DNA of 64,000 nt from Salinisphaera sp. LB1 (GCF_003177035.1 NZ_CP029488.1:806001-870000), one strand, 5' to 3'. Shown: positions 30,319 through 38,337, counted from the first letter of the stretch. Numbers and translations: made by a program. Notes: generated by a model not told the origin, from the sequence alone.

Positions 30319-30723
30319 TTACCGGCAGGTGGTATTGCCAAAACTATCTGTGCTGCAGCGTGTAGTGTTGCCATTGTTATCACGATACGTGGTGTTTCCG
30401 AAGGAATCGGTGTGGCCACGAATTGTGTTGCCGTTGTTGTCGCGATAGGTGCTATTGCCGAACGAATCGGTGCTGCCCCTCAAAGTGTTGCCATTGTTGT
30501 CCCGGTATGTGCTGTTGCCGAAAGAGTCAGTATGGCCACGAACGGTGTTGCCGTGGTTATCACGGAATGTGCTGTTGCCAAATGAATCCGTAGAGCCGCG
30601 AGTAGTTGTGCCATCGCTGCTACGGCAGGTGGTGTTGCCGAATGAACCTGTCGAGCACCTTGTCTGTGCGTATGCGCCAGAAGATGCTATTAGAGCGACC
30701 AGTAACGCGAATGCAAATTTCAT
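30319..30723 (-). CDS. Cassette-encoded secreted protein with 20-residue repeats
   Basis: 134-aa exported protein with signal peptide MKFAFALLVALIASSGAYA. The mature part is about 5.6 tandem units of 20 residues with consensus RGSTDSFGNSTYRDNNGNT plus one variable residue, alternating Ser and His at the third position. The first and last units carry Cys pairs (RCSTGSFGNTTC and RCSTDSFGNTTC), as if capping the repeat domain with disulfides. AGGAG precedes ATG 30723. Function is unknown; the regular Gly/Asn/Asp/Ser/Thr turns suggest an extracellular beta-solenoid-like fold, which is inference. Confidence 0.8.
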   Translation of the reverse strand: MKFAFALLVALIASSGAYAQTRCSTGSFGNTTCRSSDGTTTRGSTDSFGNSTFRDNHGNTVRGHTDSFGNSTYRDNNGNTLRGSTDSFGNSTYRDNNGNTIRGHTDSFGNTTYRDNNGNTTRCSTDSFGNTTCR

Positions 30724-30750
30724 GATGATTCTCCTGTGGTGAGGTTTGCT

Positions 30751-30853
30751 GCCCAACGCCGAAGCTCAGTTGCCGCCGGAGCAGCCGAAGGCTGCGGAGG
30801 GAACCCGAAGCGCGCCAGCGCTTCGGGCGGTCAACTGCAGCGACCTGTTAGAC
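30751..30853 (-). other. attC recombination site (103 bp)
   Basis: Minus strand: R'' GTCTAAC at 30853-30847, L'' GCTGCAGTTGACCG, a central hairpin of about 60 bp rich in GC, L' GGCAACTGAGC, R' GTTGGGC at 30757-30751. Closely related in sequence to the 73-bp site and to the truncated site. Confidence 0.8.
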
Positions 30854-30909
30854 CTTTAAAACTATAATTTTAGCTTTCTACCCCATCCGCTTCGCGCCTA
30901 ACCCGTAAT

Positions 30910-31158
30910 TTACCGGTTTACTTTCTTAACGAGGATTCCCATAACAATCAATGCTACAGCGACAATAGTTCCGGCTTCAAAAGGGCGGTATTCAAAGTAA
31001 GTGAGCAGACCCGACCTGAAAAAATTTGCGTACTCGAGCCAAATTATGTCGAGTACCACTGTACATATAATTAGGAATGTGAGGACTGGCCTCTTATTTA
31101 GATAGCCCAAAAACGACATGGACAGTCCAGCAACGGTCCTACCCTCTCTATCAGCCAT
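30910..31158 (-). CDS. Cassette-encoded small membrane protein
   Basis: 82-aa ORF with two hydrophobic segments (VLTFLIICTVVLDIIWLEYA and AGTIVAVALIVMGILV) and a short basic tail KKVNR. AGGGAG lies 5 bases before the ATG. It is the first cassette of the array on the minus strand and ends 57 bp before its attC. The DNA is clearly more AT-rich than the chromosome around it. No family recognised. Confidence 0.65.
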   Translation of the reverse strand: MADREGRTVAGLSMSFLGYLNKRPVLTFLIICTVVLDIIWLEYANFFRSGLLTYFEYRPFEAGTIVAVALIVMGILVKKVNR

Positions 31159-31206
31159 TTAATCTCCCTAATAAAATCCCGCGGTGTCCCACTGATAAAC
31201 GATTTG

Positions 31207-31213
31207 GTCTAAC
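31207..31213 (-). other. Cassette core site GTTAGAC (array start)
   Basis: GTTAGAC on the minus strand, preceded by CTTGGC as in an attC right half. It is exactly complementary to the R'' core of the attC that ends this cassette (30853-30847). No matching RYYYAAC core is found in the 50 bp upstream, so this may be a degenerate attC or an attI remnant. Confidence 0.6.
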
Positions 31214-31261
31214 GCCAAGTAGGCGAAATATATCTAACACTATATATACCGCCATCCATAT

Positions 31262-31624
31262 CTATATATCTCCAACGATTCGGTCCACCAGATTGAGGTC
31301 GGCGGCCACGCCGTAAGCCACAACCCAGGCGCGCTCGGCGGGTTGCCAGCGACCACCGGCTCGCCTTACTTGCTCGCGGAGTTCGCACTCCTCGTATTCG
31401 ATTCTCAGGAGTACGGGCTCGTCGGCCGCCCGTTGCATTAGATGCTGTTCGCGGCTATTCGCCGGCCGCCATGGCAACGTTTTCTCGATCAGTTCGACGG
31501 TTTTGTGGCGTTGCCCGGTATCGCTGTCGTAGCGGTATCGCACACAAACCAGCCGCTCGCCGTACTTCTGGCCCCATTGCTTGGTCCCGTTCTGGCCGGG
31601 CTTGAGATGCAGTCTAGTTTCCAT
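31262..31624 (-). CDS. Conserved-looking hypothetical protein beside the cassette array
   Basis: 120-aa hydrophilic protein beginning METRLHLKPGQNGTKQ, with a basic Tyr/Arg-rich core (RLVCVRYRYDSDTGQRHKTV) and a C-terminal part QVRRAGGRWQPAERAWVVAY. AAGGGG lies upstream of ATG 31624; the longer frame to 31774 is not needed. I recall similar small proteins near mobile elements but cannot verify it, and I know no function. It ends about 50 bp before the first cassette core and could be a fossil cassette or part of the flanking island. Confidence 0.6.
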   Translation of the reverse strand: METRLHLKPGQNGTKQWGQKYGERLVCVRYRYDSDTGQRHKTVELIEKTLPWRPANSREQHLMQRAADEPVLLRIEYEECELREQVRRAGGRWQPAERAWVVAYGVAADLNLVDRIVGDI

Positions 31625-31842
31625 CGGCGCCCCTTCGCCTTGGCATGGATCGACGTTATCGCGATTTAGTTGGGCCGTGAAGCCAGTCGCAACCCGGCAG
31701 AGCGTATGGCGTTCTATCGTCTTGTGAAAGCTGAATTTTCCGAAACATTGAAACTGCGCCATTCGGCAATGCAAGGCACGAACTCGCGCGTTGTCAAGCC
31801 ATTGCTATACCGGAACCGCCGTCTTTGGGCTGAGCGCCGCGG

Positions 31843-33570
31843 TTACCGCCCCCACCAGTTCGTCTTGCCCAGATCCACGACTTCATCCCCCCGCCCGCTC
31901 ATCACCGCCCGCAGCATGTACAGCGAGAACCCGCGCGCCTGCTTGGCCTCGATCTTCGGCGGCATGGACAGTTCCTGCTTGGCGGTACGTACGTCGACCA
32001 CCACCGGGCCGTGGTGCTCGAAGGCCTGCTTGAGCGCTTCGTCGAGGTCGGCGGAGGCGGTGACCTGGATGCCGCGGATGCCGAGCGATTCGGCGAGCTT
32101 GGCGAAATCCACACGCGGGATGTTGGTGGTGGAATCGACATAACCAGCCGCTTTCATCTCCATGGCGACGAAGCCGAGGGTTTCGTTGTTGTAGACGATG
32201 ACTTTCACCGGCAGCTTTTCGGCGGCGAGCGTGATCAGATCGCCCATGAGCATGGTGACGCCGCCGTCGCCGGCCAGGGCCACGACCTGGCGCTCCGGGT
32301 AGGCGACCTGCCAGCCAAGTGCGGCGGGCACGGCGACGGCCATGGAGCCGTGCATGAAGCTGCCGGTGAGCCGGCGTTCGCGGGTCATGCGGATATAGCG
32401 GGCAGCCCAGACGGTGGGCGTGCCGACGTCGGCGGTAAATACGGCATCGTCGTGCGCGAGTGCGGAGACACGGGCGGTGAGGTATTGCGGGTGCAGCGGT
32501 GCATCGCCCTCGCGCGGGGTGGCCAGGTCGTCGAGATTCGCGCGGGCTTTCTTGTAGTGCGACTGGCAGGCGTCCAGGAACTTGGTGCTGGCGTTGTCCT
32601 CGAGCTTGGGAATGAGCGCGGCAAGCGTGGGGCCGATATCGCCGACCAGGCCCATGGTGAGCGGCGAGCGCCGGCCGAGGTGCGCGCCGCGGATATCGAT
32701 CTGCACGATATTGCCGTGTTCGGGGAAAAACTCGCGATACGGGAAATTCGTGCCCAGCATGATGAGCAGATCGCATTCGCGCATGGCGTGATAGCCGGAG
32801 GAGAAACCGATCAGCCCGGTCATGCCGACGTCATAGGAATTATCGTATTCCAGCGATTGCTTGCCGCGCAGCGCGTGCACAATCGGCGCCTTGAGGCGTT
32901 CGGCCAGCGCCAGCACCTCGTCGTGATAACCCTCGCAGCCATAGCCGCCGAGGATGGTGATCTTGGTCGCGTCGTTGATGTGCCCGGCCAGCACGTCCAG
33001 CGCCTCGACCGGGGGCACCACGGTCGGGCGCACGGGCGGCTGCCAGCACAGGGAATGCGGGGGCGCCTCGGACAAGGCCACGTCGCCCGGCAGCACGATG
33101 ACCGACACCGAGCGATTCACGATCGCGCTGTTCATCGCCGCTTCCAGCACCTGCGGTATCTGGGCCGGGTTGGAGACCAGTTCGCAGTAGTCGCTGCATT
33201 CACGGAAAAGATTCTGCGGGTGGGTCTCCTGGAAATAGCCGAGCCCGATCTCGGAGGACGGGATCTGGGCGGCGATGGCGAGCATCGGCACATGGGCGCG
33301 CTGGGCTTCGAACAGGCCGTTGATGAGATGCAGGTTGCCCGGCCCGCAGGAGCCGGCACAGACCGCCAGCCCGCCGTGGGCATCGCCCTCGCCGGCGGCG
33401 GCGAGGGCCGCGACTTCCTCGTGGCGTACACCGATCCAGCGGATCGCCTCGCGCTGGCGCAGCGCTTCGGTGAAGCCGTTGAGCGAGTCGCCCGGCAGGC
33501 CCCAGACATTCTGTACGCCGGCCTGGATGAGCAGGTCGGCAAGCACATCGGCGATTGTGTTCCTGGCCAT
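31843..33570 (-). CDS. poxB: Pyruvate dehydrogenase (quinone) / pyruvate oxidase
   Basis: 575-aa thiamine-diphosphate and FAD flavoenzyme, peripheral to the inner membrane, decarboxylating pyruvate to acetate and CO2 and passing electrons to ubiquinone. Visible: the catalytic Glu in GVRHEEVAALAAAGEG, the FAD-domain start ILGGYGCEGYHDE, and the ThDP motif beginning ALAGDGGVTMLMGDLITLAAEKLP and continuing to YNNETLGF. The C-terminal helix region that activates E. coli PoxB on membranes is represented by EAKQARGFSLYMLRAVM. ATG 33570 gives a length near E. coli PoxB (572 aa). It is divergent from the tetR-aguBA operon. Confidence 0.92.
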   Translation of the reverse strand: MARNTIADVLADLLIQAGVQNVWGLPGDSLNGFTEALRQREAIRWIGVRHEEVAALAAAGEGDAHGGLAVCAGSCGPGNLHLINGLFEAQRAHVPMLAIAAQIPSSEIGLGYFQETHPQNLFRECSDYCELVSNPAQIPQVLEAAMNSAIVNRSVSVIVLPGDVALSEAPPHSLCWQPPVRPTVVPPVEALDVLAGHINDATKITILGGYGCEGYHDEVLALAERLKAPIVHALRGKQSLEYDNSYDVGMTGLIGFSSGYHAMRECDLLIMLGTNFPYREFFPEHGNIVQIDIRGAHLGRRSPLTMGLVGDIGPTLAALIPKLEDNASTKFLDACQSHYKKARANLDDLATPREGDAPLHPQYLTARVSALAHDDAVFTADVGTPTVWAARYIRMTRERRLTGSFMHGSMAVAVPAALGWQVAYPERQVVALAGDGGVTMLMGDLITLAAEKLPVKVIVYNNETLGFVAMEMKAAGYVDSTTNIPRVDFAKLAESLGIRGIQVTASADLDEALKQAFEHHGPVVVDVRTAKQELSMPPKIEAKQARGFSLYMLRAVMSGRGDEVVDLGKTNWWGR

Positions 33571-33671
33571 CGATACATCCCGTTGGGCGCCGCGCACGAA
33601 AGCCGCAGCCTGAATGATTGGCTTCATCCTACACCGATCACCCGGGTCGAATGATAGCCTCGAAAATAATT

Positions 33672-33689
33672 TGACTGAATATTCAGTCA
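33672..33689. promoter_or_regulatory. Perfect 18-bp palindrome, probable TetR operator with promoter
   Basis: TGACTGAATATTCAGTCA is fully self-complementary. TTGACT at 33671-33676 with AATAAT 17 bases later gives a plausible promoter for tetR-aguB-aguA, so a bound repressor would cover the -35 and spacer. The site is 63 bp before the tetR ATG and about 100 bp before poxB, which could also be affected. Confidence 0.75.
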
Positions 33690-33752
33690 GTATAATAATC
33701 GAGTCTGTAAGTAAGCCGCTCCCGGCTCGAACAACCGCGGATTCGACGATTC

Positions 33753-34361
33753 ATGGCCCGCAAGAACGACAGCGACGAAACCCGCACCCGCATCGTGGCA
33801 GCCGCCGTGCGCTGCGTGGCGCGGCGCGGTGTGCGCGGGCTGCGCATGGCGGATGTGGGCCGCGAGGCGGGCGTGTCCTCGGGTTTGCTCTATTATCATT
33901 TTGCCGATCGCGACGGCCTGCTGGCGGCCACGCTGGCTCATGTGAACGACACCGCCGCGGCCGGGCGTAACCAGGCGAGCGTGAGTGGGCGCGATGCGCT
34001 CATCGACAATCTCGTCGACGAAATCGCGGACGAGCCGGACGTACGCGACCACGCCGCCGCCTGGCACGAGATCAACGCCTCGGCCGTGTTCGACGCCACC
34101 CTGGCCGCCCCGCTGCGCGCCACCACGGCCGACTGGCAACAGCGCATCGCCGACGAACTGGTACAAACGGCGCCCGAGGGCGCGCCATGCGATCGCGAAG
34201 CCGCCGAAGCGCAGGCCGTGATCGCCACCGCGCTGGTGGACGGCTTGTCCCAGCGATGGCTGACCGGCCGTCTTGCCACCGAGGAGGCGCGCGGCCTGCT
34301 GCGCCGTGCCCTGATTCAGCAATTCGGCGGCCCGCCCGCCGGGAGCAACCCATGCAACTGA
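33753..34361 (+). CDS. TetR-family regulator of the agmatine operon
   Basis: 202-aa repressor-type regulator. N-terminal helix-turn-helix: TRIVAAAVRCVARRGVRGLR, MADVGREAGVSSGLLYYHFADRDGLL. The C-terminal all-helical domain would bind the effector, plausibly agmatine, N-carbamoylputrescine or putrescine given its neighbours. Its stop overlaps the start of aguB, so it is co-transcribed with the pathway it likely controls. A perfect palindrome lies at the operon promoter. Confidence 0.88.
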   Translation: MARKNDSDETRTRIVAAAVRCVARRGVRGLRMADVGREAGVSSGLLYYHFADRDGLLAATLAHVNDTAAAGRNQASVSGRDALIDNLVDEIADEPDVRDHAAAWHEINASAVFDATLAAPLRATTADWQQRIADELVQTAPEGAPCDREAAEAQAVIATALVDGLSQRWLTGRLATEEARGLLRRALIQQFGGPPAGSNPCN

Positions 34362-35332
34362 TCGAAAACAGCAACCCGCCCGCCTCACTGGCCCGGGCGG
34401 AACCGTCGCATCGCGCGCCGCTGCGCGTGGCACTCATTCAGCACGCCTGGCAGCCCGACCGCGAGGCGCTTATCCAGCATCTGGACGAAGCCATCGGCCG
34501 CGCGGCCGAAGCCGGCGCGAAGGCGGTGTTCCTGCCGGAGATCACGCTGCTGCGCTACCCGGCCGATCAACGCGCGACCGGCACCGCCGCCGGCGGCGCG
34601 GAAGACCTGGAGACCGGGCCGACGATGGCTTTCGCCCGCGCGGCGGCCAGTCGCTACGGCATCGCCGTGCATGCCTCGCTCTACCAGCGCGACGACGGTA
34701 CCGACGGGCTGGGGCTGAACACGGCGATTCTGGTCTCGCCCGAGGGCGAGCTGATCGGCGCGACCCACAAGCTGCATATTCCGGTCACGGAAGGCTATTT
34801 CGAGAACACCTACTTCCGCGAAGGCCCGGCGGACAATCCGTACCCGGTGTATCGCCACGCGGCACTCGGCGATGCGGCCATCGGCCTGCCGACCTGCTGG
34901 GATGAGTGGTTCCCGGAAGTCGCGCGGGCGTACTCGCTGGGCGGCGCCGAGATTCTGGCCTACCCCTCGGCGATCGGTTCGGAGCCGGATTTCCCGGATT
35001 TCGATACCCAGCCGCTGTGGCGCCACGTGATCGTGGGCAACGGCATTGCCTCCGGCACGTTCATGATCGTGCCCAACCGCATCGGAAATGAAGGCCGCAT
35101 CACCTTCTACGGTAGCTCGTTCATCTCCGATCCGTACGGCCGCGTGCTGGTCGAGGCGCCGCGCGATGCCGAGGCGATTCTGGTCGCCGATCTGGATCTG
35201 GACCAACGCCGCGACTGGCTCACGTTATTCCCGTTTCTGACCACGCGGCGGCCCGATACCTACGGCGCGCTCACCGCGCCGGCCGACCCTGACCGGCCGC
35301 TGGGCGGCACCGACGAGAGCCATTCCCGATGA
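34352..35332 (+). CDS. aguB: N-carbamoylputrescine amidase
   Basis: 326-aa carbon-nitrogen hydrolase that splits N-carbamoylputrescine to putrescine, CO2 and ammonia. The catalytic Glu-Lys-Cys triad is visible: Glu in VFLPEITLLRY, Lys in ATHKLHIPVTEGYFENTYF, Cys in GLPTCWDEWFPEVARAYS. The same blocks distinguish AguB from other nitrilase-family enzymes. The start ATG overlaps the tetR stop and its own stop overlaps the aguA start (ATGA), so the three genes form one translationally coupled unit. An N-terminal extension of about 25 residues precedes the usual start (VALIQH). Confidence 0.92.
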   Translation: MQLIENSNPPASLARAEPSHRAPLRVALIQHAWQPDREALIQHLDEAIGRAAEAGAKAVFLPEITLLRYPADQRATGTAAGGAEDLETGPTMAFARAAASRYGIAVHASLYQRDDGTDGLGLNTAILVSPEGELIGATHKLHIPVTEGYFENTYFREGPADNPYPVYRHAALGDAAIGLPTCWDEWFPEVARAYSLGGAEILAYPSAIGSEPDFPDFDTQPLWRHVIVGNGIASGTFMIVPNRIGNEGRITFYGSSFISDPYGRVLVEAPRDAEAILVADLDLDQRRDWLTLFPFLTTRRPDTYGALTAPADPDRPLGGTDESHSR

Positions 35333-36372
35333 GCGATGTACTGACCGGCTGGCGCATGCCGGCCGAAACCGTGGCCCAGGAACGGGTCTGGATGGGTTTT
35401 CCGCCGGCCGGGCCCACGGCTGGCGAAAGCGCCGAGGCGCTGGACGAGGCCCGTCGCGCCTGGTGCGCAGTGGCCCACGCCATCGCCGAATTCCAGCCCG
35501 TTACCCTGCTGGTGGACCCGGCCGATGAAGCAGTCGCGCCACGTTATGTGTCGAGCGCGATCGAGCGCGTGACCGTACCGCTGGACGATGCCTGGCTGCG
35601 CGACATCGGGCCGAGCTTCGTGCTCGACGACGACGGCGCGCTGGGTGCGGTGAACTGGCGCTTCAATGGCTGGGGCGAACGCGAATGGGCGCACTGGGGC
35701 AAGGACGACCGGGTGGCGGCGGCCATCGCCGAACTCGCCGGCGCGCGTCGCATCGACTCGCGACTGGTCAACGAAGGCGGCGGCATCGCCGTGGATGGAG
35801 CCGGCACGGTGCTGCTCACCGATAGCGTCCAGCGCGATCCGCGCCGCAACCCGGGCATCTCGCGGGCCCGGGTGGAAGCTGAAATGGCGCGCACGCTCGG
35901 GGCCGACAACCCGATCTGGCTGCCGCGCGGCCTGCATCGCGATGCCGAACAGTTCGGCACCTTCGGCCATGTGGATATCATCGCAGCACTCGTCTCGCCG
36001 GACTGCGTGGTCGTGCACGACCAGCGCGACGCCTCGCATCCGGACCATGCCATTTGCCGCCAGACGATGGACGTACTCGCCTGGGCCACGACGGCCGACG
36101 GCAAGGCCTGGCGAATCGCCCGCCTGCCGGCGCCGGAAACGCTGCGCGATGCGCATGGTTTCGTCGATTACAGCTACATCAATCATCTGCCAATTAACGG
36201 CGCGGTGATCGTGCCCACCTTCGACGACCCGGCGGATACCGAAGCGGCCGCGATTCTGGCCGAGCTCTACCCGGGCCGGCGCATCGTGGGCGTGGACGCC
36301 CGCGCGATATTCGCCCGCGGCGGCGGCGTGCATTGCATCACGCAGCAACAGCCGCGGCGCGAGCCGATGTAG
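35329..36372 (+). CDS. aguA: Agmatine deiminase
   Basis: 347-aa cytosolic enzyme of the porphyromonas-type peptidyl-arginine deiminase family, converting agmatine to N-carbamoylputrescine and ammonia. Diagnostic parts: MPAETVAQERVWMGFP at the N-terminus, WLRDIGPSFV, LVNEGGGIAVDGAG, and the catalytic Cys in GGGVHCITQQQP near the C-terminus, with His in FGHVDI. Together with aguB it completes the agmatine iminohydrolase route to putrescine. Confidence 0.95.
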   Translation: MSDVLTGWRMPAETVAQERVWMGFPPAGPTAGESAEALDEARRAWCAVAHAIAEFQPVTLLVDPADEAVAPRYVSSAIERVTVPLDDAWLRDIGPSFVLDDDGALGAVNWRFNGWGEREWAHWGKDDRVAAAIAELAGARRIDSRLVNEGGGIAVDGAGTVLLTDSVQRDPRRNPGISRARVEAEMARTLGADNPIWLPRGLHRDAEQFGTFGHVDIIAALVSPDCVVVHDQRDASHPDHAICRQTMDVLAWATTADGKAWRIARLPAPETLRDAHGFVDYSYINHLPINGAVIVPTFDDPADTEAAAILAELYPGRRIVGVDARAIFARGGGVHCITQQQPRREPM

Positions 36373-36465
36373 ACCGGGGCCCGTGATAGTTCGTGCGGGC
36401 ACGCCATGCGTTCACCGATAGCGCCCGACGACCCGGCGATCGGCGCGCCCATTGAACACCGGGCC

Positions 36466-36520
36466 GCGTTCTGTCGGATTACGCCTGCGGCTAATCCACC
36501 TACTGGAACACGGGCGATTC
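36466..36520 (+). repeat. Imperfect direct repeat, copy 1
   Basis: About 55 bp from GCGTTCTGTCGG to CACGGGCGATTC; matches 36667-36722 with roughly one difference per eight bases. Contains GGATTACGCC and GGCTAATCC as inverted halves. Confidence 0.7.
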
Positions 36521-36666
36521 AGACCCGCGGATGACGCGAAGCCGTAGGTCGGGTTAGGCCGCAGGCCGTAAGCCGACAATCCGGCTCTTCGCCGCTCGTG
36601 CGTGGTCGGGGCCAACCAACCGCCGGGGCACCGTTAACACAATCGCCGGATCGATCCGCGCGGGCG

Positions 36667-36722
36667 GCGTTCTGCCAGATGACGCCTGCAGCTAATCCGA
36701 CCGACTGGAGCACGGGCGATTC
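36667..36722 (+). repeat. Imperfect direct repeat, copy 2
   Basis: About 56 bp from GCGTTCTGCCAG to CACGGGCGATTC, the second copy of 36466-36520, offset by about 201 bp. Confidence 0.7.
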
Positions 36723-36837
36723 CGGGTTGGCCGTCGTCGTGCGGGGCCTTGGTCCGTACAGGATAGCGACACGGTCTCGTATGAAACGACCGCAGGCTCT
36801 AATCTAGGGCATCGATTGATTACCCCTCACCGTTCTC

Positions 36838-37623
36838 ATGTCCGACCAAAGAAACGTCGAGACCCGGCTGTCTGCCCGGGCGGTCTACCAGGCCGTGCGC
36901 TACGACGGCGAGCAGGAAATGGCGCGGCCACTGGGCTCGCTGTGGTGGTCCGGCGTGGCCGCCGGAATCACACTGGCGAGCTCGGTCGTGGCCAAGGGCC
37001 TGCTGCACATGGAACTGCCGGCCACGCCGTGGCGCGCACCCATCGCCGATATCGGCTATTGCGTGGGCTTCGTGCTGGTGGTGCTCGGTCGCATGCAGCT
37101 GTTCACGGAAAACACGATCACCGTGGTGCTGCCATTGATGGCCAGGCCGTCCTGGCGCGCCTTGTACGACACACTGCGGCTATGGAGCGTGGTCTTCATT
37201 GCCAACATGGCGGGGACATTCATCGCGGCCGTTTTCGTGAATATGGCCGGCGTCGATGCACCGAACCAGCTGCATGCCTTCAACGAGATCGCCGCCCAGG
37301 GGGTGCTGGGCAGCGACTGGATTGGCAATATGCTACGCGCGATTCCGGCCGGCTTCTTCGTGGCGGCCCTGGTGTGGATGCTGCCCAACGCCCGCGGCTT
37401 CGAGATCTGGGTGATCATGCTGCCGACCTATGTCATCGCCCTCGGCGGCTTCGCCCACGTGGTGGTCGGTTCGATGGAGGTCTGGCTGCTTATTCTCGCC
37501 GGCCATCTGAGCGTGATCGACGGGCTGTGGGGCTTTGTCGCCCCGGCGCTGCTGGGCAACGTTCTGGGCGGTACCGTGCTGTTCTCGCTGCTTGCTTATG
37601 GACAAGTTCGGCGCGAGATCTAG
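36838..37623 (+). CDS. Formate/nitrite transporter family channel
   Basis: 261-aa inner-membrane protein of the FocA/NirC/YfdC family with about six helices. Recognisable parts: LWWSGVAAGITLASSVVAKG in helix 1, GRMQLFTENTITVVLP (the family's re-entrant helix 2 region), and GGFAHVVVGSMEVWLLIL. It lacks a pyruvate formate-lyase neighbour, and the sequence looks closer to the YfdC-like branch than to classical FocA, so formate specificity is not assured. No clear ribosome site precedes ATG 36838. Confidence 0.88.
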   Translation: MSDQRNVETRLSARAVYQAVRYDGEQEMARPLGSLWWSGVAAGITLASSVVAKGLLHMELPATPWRAPIADIGYCVGFVLVVLGRMQLFTENTITVVLPLMARPSWRALYDTLRLWSVVFIANMAGTFIAAVFVNMAGVDAPNQLHAFNEIAAQGVLGSDWIGNMLRAIPAGFFVAALVWMLPNARGFEIWVIMLPTYVIALGGFAHVVVGSMEVWLLILAGHLSVIDGLWGFVAPALLGNVLGGTVLFSLLAYGQVRREI

Positions 37624-37806
37624 AGCTGCGAACAGGCGCCGCCCGGCTGAATGCGCTGTAATACCCGGGAACCGGTGCGGAACATCACGTCGGGTGGATC
37701 AGGATGGGCAGCGGAGGCATCCCTCCGCTGCCCCGATACCGAGCCGGAGCATCCGCCGCATGGGACCGCGACGACGGCAGGCCCGCCCGATAACCGAAAC
37801 CGACGA

Positions 37807-38337
37807 TCAGGATTTGGTCGTTACGGCCTGCTGCATGTGCTTGGCCATGGACAGATGATGCTGGATCACCGGCAGGCCACTGGCCGCCAGTTTGCTGATC
37901 GCAGCGTCATTGTGGCTGCGCTTTTCGTTTTTGAATAACGCCACGGCCTGCTCGTGCCCTTTCACGTTGAAGCGGGCGTAAGCCTTGTTGAACTGGCGGC
38001 CCGAAAGCTGGCTGAGTTGCTGGTATTTGTGCTGCAACTTCGGCGGCAGGCTGTCCGGCAGCTTCAGATGCTCCGACTTGGCCGTGCGGACAAGCTTGTG
38101 CTGGAGCCTGGTGTGATCCGACAACATCTTTTTGGCAAACGACAGAACAGCCGGATTCTCGCTCTTGCGCTGCGCGAGCTTGCCGAGCTTGATCTCGAGC
38201 TTGTTGGTGGCCGCCGCCTCGGTGACGAAGTGCTGCGCGGTCAGGCCCGATGGCGCGGCCCCGGCCACCATCGGCACAGCCGCCAACGCGAGCGTGGCAG
38301 ATGCAACCGCAAACTTGTGGTAACGACGAATATCCAT
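37807..38337 (-). CDS. DUF4142 exported helical protein
   Basis: 176-aa exported protein. A signal peptide (FAVASATLALAAVPMVAGAA) is followed by a ferritin-like four-helix DUF4142 domain: FVTEAAATNKLEIKLGKLAQ, VLSFAKKMLSDHTRLQHKL, and later LFKNEKRSHNDAAISKLA and LPVIQHHLSMAKHMQQAV. The function is not established for the family, although members are often linked to envelope or stress responses. It is probably monocistronic. Confidence 0.88.
   Translation of the reverse strand: MDIRRYHKFAVASATLALAAVPMVAGAAPSGLTAQHFVTEAAATNKLEIKLGKLAQRKSENPAVLSFAKKMLSDHTRLQHKLVRTAKSEHLKLPDSLPPKLQHKYQQLSQLSGRQFNKAYARFNVKGHEQAVALFKNEKRSHNDAAISKLAASGLPVIQHHLSMAKHMQQAVTTKS

Larger units (their letters stand above)
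29830..31213 (-). mobile_element. Integron-type gene cassette array without a visible integrase
   Basis: Three consecutive minus-strand ORFs, each bounded by attC core sites. Reading the minus strand: half site GTTAGAC (31213-31207), ORF of 82 aa, full attC (30853-30751), ORF of 134 aa, full attC (30315-30243), ORF of 116 aa, then an attC truncated by a palindrome (29887 down to about 29832). In each cassette the GTTRRRY at the start is complementary to the RYYYAAC of its own attC, as expected for circularisable cassettes. No intI gene or attI is in the window, which fits a CALIN-type cluster. Confidence 0.8.
36373..36837. other. Repeat-bearing intergenic region between aguA and the formate/nitrite-type channel
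   Basis: 465 bp without a plausible gene. It holds two imperfect direct repeats and several short palindromes of the form GGATTA...TAATCC and GTCGG...CCGAC, reminiscent of extragenic palindromic repeats. The promoter of the downstream channel gene must lie near its right end. Confidence 0.6.

Noticed and set aside
30449-30742. Plus-strand ORFs opposite the repeat cassette protein
   Set aside because: Their repetitive sequence (for example LLPNESVLPLK) is the complement of the minus-strand repeats; the minus ORF has a signal peptide and ribosome site.
29830-31213. CRISPR-like or REP-only interpretation of the repeated sites
   Set aside because: The repeats are not regularly spaced short direct repeats; they flank single ORFs and have matching R core pairs, which fits attC sites better.
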